NCBI GenBank assembly: GCA_947631935.1
Contig: CANRNG010000003.1
Coordinates: 1 to 55,893 of the forward strand
Direction: 5' to 3'
DNA length: 55,893 nt
Source: an uncultured Erysipelothrix sp.
GTDB lineage: Bacteria; Bacillota_I; Bacilli_A; Erysipelotrichales; Erysipelotrichaceae
The position numbers and the translations under genes were made by a program. The notes under the pieces are model-generated. The model was not told the DNA's origin and did no database searches. It saw only the letters and a program-made list of their open reading frames with translations. Of the stretch, positions 51,902 through 55,893 are shown one piece after another. The stretch's first letter is position 1. The number at the start of each line of letters is the position of its first letter.

Positions 51902-53017
51902 CTATTTATCTTCATTTTCATAAGGCTTACACACTTTTTCAAGTGCAGAGGCAACTTGAGGGTGTGTAATGTGCCCATTATAGACATTTAATCCATTTAA
52001 AAGTCCCGGATCTTTTTCAAAAGATTGCTTAAGACCATGGTTCGCTAAAGCAAGCCCATATGGCAAGGTTGCATTACCCAAAGCTTGGGTTGCAGTCATG
52101 GGAACGGCCCCTGGCATATTGCCAACACAATAATGGACAATGCCCTCTTCAATATAAATTGGATTATCATGGGTTGTAGGACGGCTGGTTTCCGCAAAGC
52201 CACCCTGGTCAATAGAAACATCCACAATAACCGATCCAGGCTGCATCATTTTTAAATGATCGCGCATGATTAATTTTGGCGTTCTTGCACCCGGTACGTT
52301 AACTGACCCAATTACCAAATCTGCGGTCTTGAGTTCTTTTTCAATATTTTTGGTATCACTATACACAGTCTGAATTTGACCCCCAAAAACATCACTTAAA
52401 TAATCCAATCTCGATAAATCCTGGCTCATAACAGTCACATTGGCACCCAAACCAAGGGCTGCTTTACAAGCATTCATGCCCACAACACCCGAACCAATAA
52501 TGACCACATTACCACCCCGTACTCCGGCAACCCCAGACAGTAAAGTACCTTTACCACCATAGGTTTTTTCTAAATACTTAGCCCCTTGTTGCACTGCCAA
52601 GCGTCCTGCAATTTCTGACATTGGCTTTAAAAGCGGAAGATGACCATAGGAATTGGTGATGGTCTCATACGCAACGGCACTGACCTTCTTTTCCATTAGA
52701 ACCTCTGCCAAATCAGGATGACTGGCAAGGTGGAAATAACAAAAAACAATCTGGTTTTCACGCATATAAGGATACTCACTCACTTGGGGTTCTTTTACTT
52801 TGATAACCATGTCACAGGTTTCCCAAACTGTTTCTACATCAACCAAGCGTGCCCCCACTTCTTCATAATCACTATCCAAAAAGCCACTCCCCACACCCGA
52901 ACCTTTTTCCACAAAGACTGCGTGTCCAGCTTGAATATATTCATAAGCATGTGATGGAATAATACCCACCCGATTCTCAAATGAGGTGCGTTCTTTTACG
53001 GTTCCTATTTTCATCAT
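51902..53017 (-). CDS. ald: Alanine dehydrogenase
   Basis: This 371-residue enzyme converts L-alanine to pyruvate with NAD. Segments are MKIGTVKERTSFENRVGIIP (Arg/Lys substrate site), the MSEIAGRLAVQQGAKYLE region, NAD-binding VIIGSGVVGMNACKAALGLGANVTV, and HYCVGNMPGAVPMTATQAL. All conserved parts are present. Its product would feed the pyruvate dehydrogenase encoded in this window. The start overlaps the upstream HAD gene stop by one base. Confidence 0.95.
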   Translation of the reverse strand: MMKIGTVKERTSFENRVGIIPSHAYEYIQAGHAVFVEKGSGVGSGFLDSDYEEVGARLVDVETVWETCDMVIKVKEPQVSEYPYMRENQIVFCYFHLASHPDLAEVLMEKKVSAVAYETITNSYGHLPLLKPMSEIAGRLAVQQGAKYLEKTYGGKGTLLSGVAGVRGGNVVIIGSGVVGMNACKAALGLGANVTVMSQDLSRLDYLSDVFGGQIQTVYSDTKNIEKELKTADLVIGSVNVPGARTPKLIMRDHLKMMQPGSVIVDVSIDQGGFAETSRPTTHDNPIYIEEGIVHYCVGNMPGAVPMTATQALGNATLPYGLALANHGLKQSFEKDPGLLNGLNVYNGHITHPQVASALEKVCKPYENEDK

Positions 53018-53724
53018 TAAAACACTTCCTTTAATTTGTCTAAAAACTCAGCTCTGGATCCAATCCAGTCAGCTTCTTTTGTGTAATCTGTTTCGATGAG
53101 ATATTCATTGAGCAGCCAAGCATCCATCCCCAACTCCTTAACCACCACATCTTCATGAGAGTCATTACCAATCATCAAACAATCTTCTGCCTTTAATCCA
53201 TTAAAATCCAGTACTTCTTGGTAATAATTTAGATTGGGTTTACATGCCGAATGAATGGAATAGTTGGATATAAAATCAAAGTCATCAACCCTAAATCCAG
53301 AGTATCCAAGGCGACTGTGGACCGCCACTTCTGGAAACATGGGGTTGGTTGCAATAATGAGTTTATAGCCCTTGTCTTTTAGGTAATCGACCGCTTTAAC
53401 CATGGTCGTATTGTCTCCAATTTGTGTTTTTAAGATTTCAAAATCAGTTTGATAATAATTCAAAAATAATGGTTCCATTTCTTTCACCAAGTCATGACCC
53501 AAGATATCACCAAAGGATTTAAAGAATACTGTTTCGTTTGTTTCTTGGGTTTCATCTTTTAACATATCATCCAAAGATGACCACATTGCTTTAAATAAAT
53601 GATTGGGATCTACGTAATCTTTTAAGTGATTTCCCAAAGTGGGTAAATATGTATTCATAAAAGTTTCATTACTCATTGGCATCAAAGTACCATCTAAATC
53701 AAATAATATCGCTTTATATTTCAT
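53017..53724 (-). CDS. HAD-family hydrolase
   Basis: This 235-residue protein has HAD motif I ILFDLDGTLMPMSNETF, a helical cap, motif II IIATNPMFP, motif III lysine in CKPNLNYY and motif IV MIGNDSHEDVVVKELGM. The substrate is unknown. It is the first gene of a pair with ald, divergent from the mgtA leader. Confidence 0.85.
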   Translation of the reverse strand: MKYKAILFDLDGTLMPMSNETFMNTYLPTLGNHLKDYVDPNHLFKAMWSSLDDMLKDETQETNETVFFKSFGDILGHDLVKEMEPLFLNYYQTDFEILKTQIGDNTTMVKAVDYLKDKGYKLIIATNPMFPEVAVHSRLGYSGFRVDDFDFISNYSIHSACKPNLNYYQEVLDFNGLKAEDCLMIGNDSHEDVVVKELGMDAWLLNEYLIETDYTKEADWIGSRAEFLDKLKEVF

Positions 53725-53799
53725 CCTCGGTCTCCTCTATAAATATTTCGTTTATTATATCACAGTGAACCTATATTTTCATTTGTATTTTAGAATCAA

Positions 53800-53828
53800 T
53801 TGCGCTCTAGGTATGAAATTGGTACAAT
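53800..53828 (+). promoter_or_regulatory. Promoter of the mgtA leader transcript
   Basis: TTGCGC (53800-53805), 17-base spacer and TACAAT (53823-53828). Initiation near 53835 places the GGGAGG element at the very 5' end of the mRNA. Confidence 0.6.
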
Positions 53829-53839
53829 GGATATTGAAA

Positions 53840-53963
53840 GGGAGGTGGTTTGTTTGAAATCTCGAAGTTTGAATTCAGTAGCGTGTGGACAAAAGATGGA
53901 TGAAGACCCCGGGTCGCAAACCTCCCGTACTTTAATCTGTCTTCTGTAAATTAATTATAGAAG
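53840..53963 (+). promoter_or_regulatory. Structured mgtA leader
   Basis: GGGAGG and TTTG (53840-53845 and 53849-53852) pair with CAAACCTCCC (53917-53926), closing a roughly 90-base domain that contains GACC-CCG-GGTC (53905-53915). A second hairpin, CTTCT (53941-53945) with AGAAG (53959-53963), runs into the mgtA ribosome site. It looks like a regulatory leader. It does not match the M-box or yybP-ykoY consensus as I recall them. Confidence 0.5.
53854..53949 (+). CDS. Leader ORF upstream of mgtA
   Basis: A TTG eight bases after GGAGG opens a 31-codon frame ending at TAA 53947-53949, 25 bases before mgtA. Its middle reads QKMDEDPGSQTSRTLICLL. The internal Met followed by Asp-Glu-Asp-Pro resembles E. 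coli MgtL, whose Glu-Pro-Asp-Pro start destabilises ribosomes when Mg is low. The stop falls in the hairpin that shields the mgtA ribosome site. A competing TTG frame (53850-53903) exists. Real translation is untested. Confidence 0.45.
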   Translation: MKSRSLNSVACGQKMDEDPGSQTSRTLICLL

Positions 53964-53974
53964 GAGAGAATATT

Positions 53975-55893
53975 ATGAAATTTGATATTAAAACGATTCT
54001 AAAGTTGCAACATGATGCACTTTATAAAACGTTCAATGCTAAAGAAAAAGGCTTCACACAGGAAGAAGCTGAAGATCTACTAGAAGAAACAGGACCCAAT
54101 GAAATTACCAAACAATCAAAACCACATCCCATTATTGGGTTTGTGAATGTCTTGGTCAACCCCTTCAACCTCGTCTTGATGGTCGTCATTGCCATTACCT
54201 TTATCAATGATATTCTCATTGAAAAATCTGGTGATTACTTAACACTCATTATATTATCCGTGGTCGTACTATTTTCAACCTTGGCATCATTCATTCAAGA
54301 TGAAAGAGCCAGTGCTGCTGGAGAAAAACTTTTGGATATGGTATCCAATACCACCGCAGTCTTAAGAGATGGAAAATTTGTAGAAACCGCCATCAGTGAT
54401 ATCGTTTTGGGTGATATTATTCGTTTGTCTGCTGGAGATATTATCCCTGCTGATTTACGAATCGTGTCTGCTAAAGACCTCTTTCTTTCCCAAGCAACCT
54501 TAACTGGAGAATCACTCCCCATTGAAAAGTTTGTCTATCTTGATGAAGAAAATATGGACCAAGAAACAGACTACACCAACTTGGCCCTCATGGGAACCAA
54601 CGTAGTGTCCGGTTCAGGCAGTGCCATCGTCATCAGACGGGGCGACAATTCTTACTTGGGTAATATGGCCAAATCCATGCGTAACATTAAAGTAGTGAAT
54701 CGCTTTGAGGCCAGTATTTCAACCATTTCAAAACTATTACTCAAATTAATGTTTCTCATGTTACCGATCATCTTTATTATCAACGGTATCCTCAAACAAA
54801 ATTTTGTGGATGCATTCCTCTTTGCTTTAACAGTGGCAGTGGGTTTAACCCCTGAAATGTTGCCCGTGGTCTTAACCAGTGGCTTAAGTCGGGGTGCCAT
54901 CAATATGGCCCGCCACCAAACCATCGTTAAATCACAAGCATCGATTTCAACCTTTGGTGAAATGGACATTCTTTGTACAGATAAAACAGGAACCATTACC
55001 CAAGATGAAATTATCTTAGAACGCTATATGGATGTTAAAGGTGACGACGATATGCGCATTTTGCGTCATGCCTACCTTAACTCCTATTTCCAAAGTGGCC
55101 TTAAAAACTTAATTGACTTGGCAATCATTACCCGAGCTGAAAGCTATAATATGCATGACTTGATCAATTACTATGATGTTGTCGATGAAATTCCATTTGA
55201 CTTCGCAAGAAGAAGAATGTCAGTCATTCTTGAAGATGATTCTGGCAAACGCCAACTCATCACCAAGGGTGCTGTAGAAGAAATTGTGACAAACTCAAAA
55301 TATATTGACCGTGATGGTGAAGTCTTCCTACTGGATGATGCAACCCGTGAAGAAGCCATGGAAGTGTATACCCAACACAATAACGATGGTTTACGTATGA
55401 TTGCGGTCGCTCAGAAAAACAACGTTCCAGACACCCATGAATTTGCGGTAGAAGATGAATCCGACCTCGTATTGATTGGATTTATTGGGTTCTTAGATCC
55501 GCCTAAAGAAAGCGCAAAACCCACCATCGAAAGTCTTCACGATCATGGTGTGGATGTGGTCGTCATTACCGGAGACTCCTTGGGCGTGGCTAAAAAAGTA
55601 TGTTCAAAAGTGGGGATTAATACTGACATTACTTATTTGGGAAATGATATTGACGCCATGAGTGATGAAGAACTTGAAAATATTGTGGATACATGTAACC
55701 TCTTCGCTAAAATATCCCCCACTCAAAAACAACGCATTGTTCAAGCGTTCCAAAATAAAAATCATACGGTAGGATTTTTAGGAGATGGCATCAATGATGC
55801 CTTGGCACTCCAACAAGCAGACGTGGGTATCTCAGTGGATACTGCGGTTGATATTGCGAAAGAATCTGCCGACATTATTCTACCCAAAAAAGA
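53975..55893 (+). CDS. mgtA: Magnesium-translocating P-type ATPase (C-terminus outside window)
   Basis: The first 639 residues of a P3B-type ATPase are present. There is an N-terminal cytoplasmic part with QEEAEDLLEETGPNEI, two membrane helices, the actuator domain with SQATLTGESLPIEK, helices M3-M4 with VAVGLTPEMLPVV, the phosphorylation motif CTDKTGTITQDEI, the nucleotide domain with FDFARRRMSV-type segment, and VVVITGDSLGVAKKV and GFLGDGINDALAL. The PEMLP helix is typical of MgtA/MgtB. It imports Mg at low supply. AGGAG precedes the ATG. Confidence 0.94.
   Translation, partial: MKFDIKTILKLQHDALYKTFNAKEKGFTQEEAEDLLEETGPNEITKQSKPHPIIGFVNVLVNPFNLVLMVVIAITFINDILIEKSGDYLTLIILSVVVLFSTLASFIQDERASAAGEKLLDMVSNTTAVLRDGKFVETAISDIVLGDIIRLSAGDIIPADLRIVSAKDLFLSQATLTGESLPIEKFVYLDEENMDQETDYTNLALMGTNVVSGSGSAIVIRRGDNSYLGNMAKSMRNIKVVNRFEASISTISKLLLKLMFLMLPIIFIINGILKQNFVDAFLFALTVAVGLTPEMLPVVLTSGLSRGAINMARHQTIVKSQASISTFGEMDILCTDKTGTITQDEIILERYMDVKGDDDMRILRHAYLNSYFQSGLKNLIDLAIITRAESYNMHDLINYYDVVDEIPFDFARRRMSVILEDDSGKRQLITKGAVEEIVTNSKYIDRDGEVFLLDDATREEAMEVYTQHNNDGLRMIAVAQKNNVPDTHEFAVEDESDLVLIGFIGFLDPPKESAKPTIESLHDHGVDVVVITGDSLGVAKKVCSKVGINTDITYLGNDIDAMSDEELENIVDTCNLFAKISPTQKQRIVQAFQNKNHTVGFLGDGINDALALQQADVGISVDTAVDIAKESADIILPKK

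Noticed and set aside
53840-53930. M-box or yybP-ykoY riboswitch upstream of mgtA
   Set aside because: The conserved cores of those classes, as I recall them, are not visible; I report an unassigned structured leader instead.
1-55893. tRNA, rRNA, CRISPR arrays, insertion sequences and prophage
   Set aside because: I looked through the intergenic gaps and found no cloverleaf, repeat-spacer array, transposase or integrase I could support.

Overview
This AT-rich window carries dense, mostly co-directional genes: nearly everything lies on the minus strand. It looks like the chromosome of a low-GC Gram-positive-lineage bacterium. Supporting traits are Gram-positive Shine-Dalgarno sites, a T-box in front of ileS, a CIRCE element, SepF/DivIVA-type division proteins and long-form HPF. 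UGA serves as a stop (for example pilO and pilM) and Trp is UGG, so the code is the standard bacterial one. The gene mix (compact pdhABCD plus lplA, Opp with an RCC1-like insert, DUF5052-like lipoprotein) suggests the Acholeplasma/Izemoplasma/Erysipelotrichia neighbourhood. That placement is inference; no rRNA or other taxonomic marker lies in the window.

Layout: (1) 1-9976 is a type IV pilus locus. A partial PAS-like membrane protein and an orphan pilin come first. Then come pilB-pilA with a terminator, a divergent prepilin peptidase pilD, and an operon of two minor pilins, a large PilX-like protein, pilC, pilM, pilN and pilO. (2) 9977-11392 is a loose region with an APH-like kinase. (3) 11393-18421 holds a CBS/DRTGG-regulated pyrophosphatase, a HAD phosphatase with a catalytically degenerate MBL-fold protein, and a MarR-regulated pair of ABC exporters. 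(4) 18453-25963 is a complete oligopeptide transporter whose OppC carries an extracytoplasmic RCC1-like propeller and whose OppF carries a long insertion, with a 59-residue membrane protein at the 3' end. (5) 26174-32405 is the pyruvate dehydrogenase operon plus lipoate ligase. (6) 32440-37121 holds small housekeeping genes, a pspC gene broken by one nonsense codon, and a CorC-type transporter with an acidic leader ORF. (7) 37118-43258 holds lemA/DUF3137, a MacB-like ABC system and cca. (8) 43293-49365 holds a small heat-shock protein under a CIRCE box, a membrane J-protein, a lipoprotein, a nitroreductase, an rRNA methyltransferase, and ileS with its T-box. (9) 49367-53724 holds DivIVA-like, sepF, hpf, a phospholipase C-like protein, ald and a HAD hydrolase. 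(10) 53800-55893 holds a structured leader with a short ORF and the start of an MgtA-type P-ATPase.

The most notable items are the Opp transporter with inserted domains in two subunits, the leader ORFs in front of two Mg-transport-type genes (mgtA and corC), the metal-ligand-less MBL protein, the CIRCE-embedded promoter of hsp20, the nonsense codon in pspC, and a G8 tract inside pilB.
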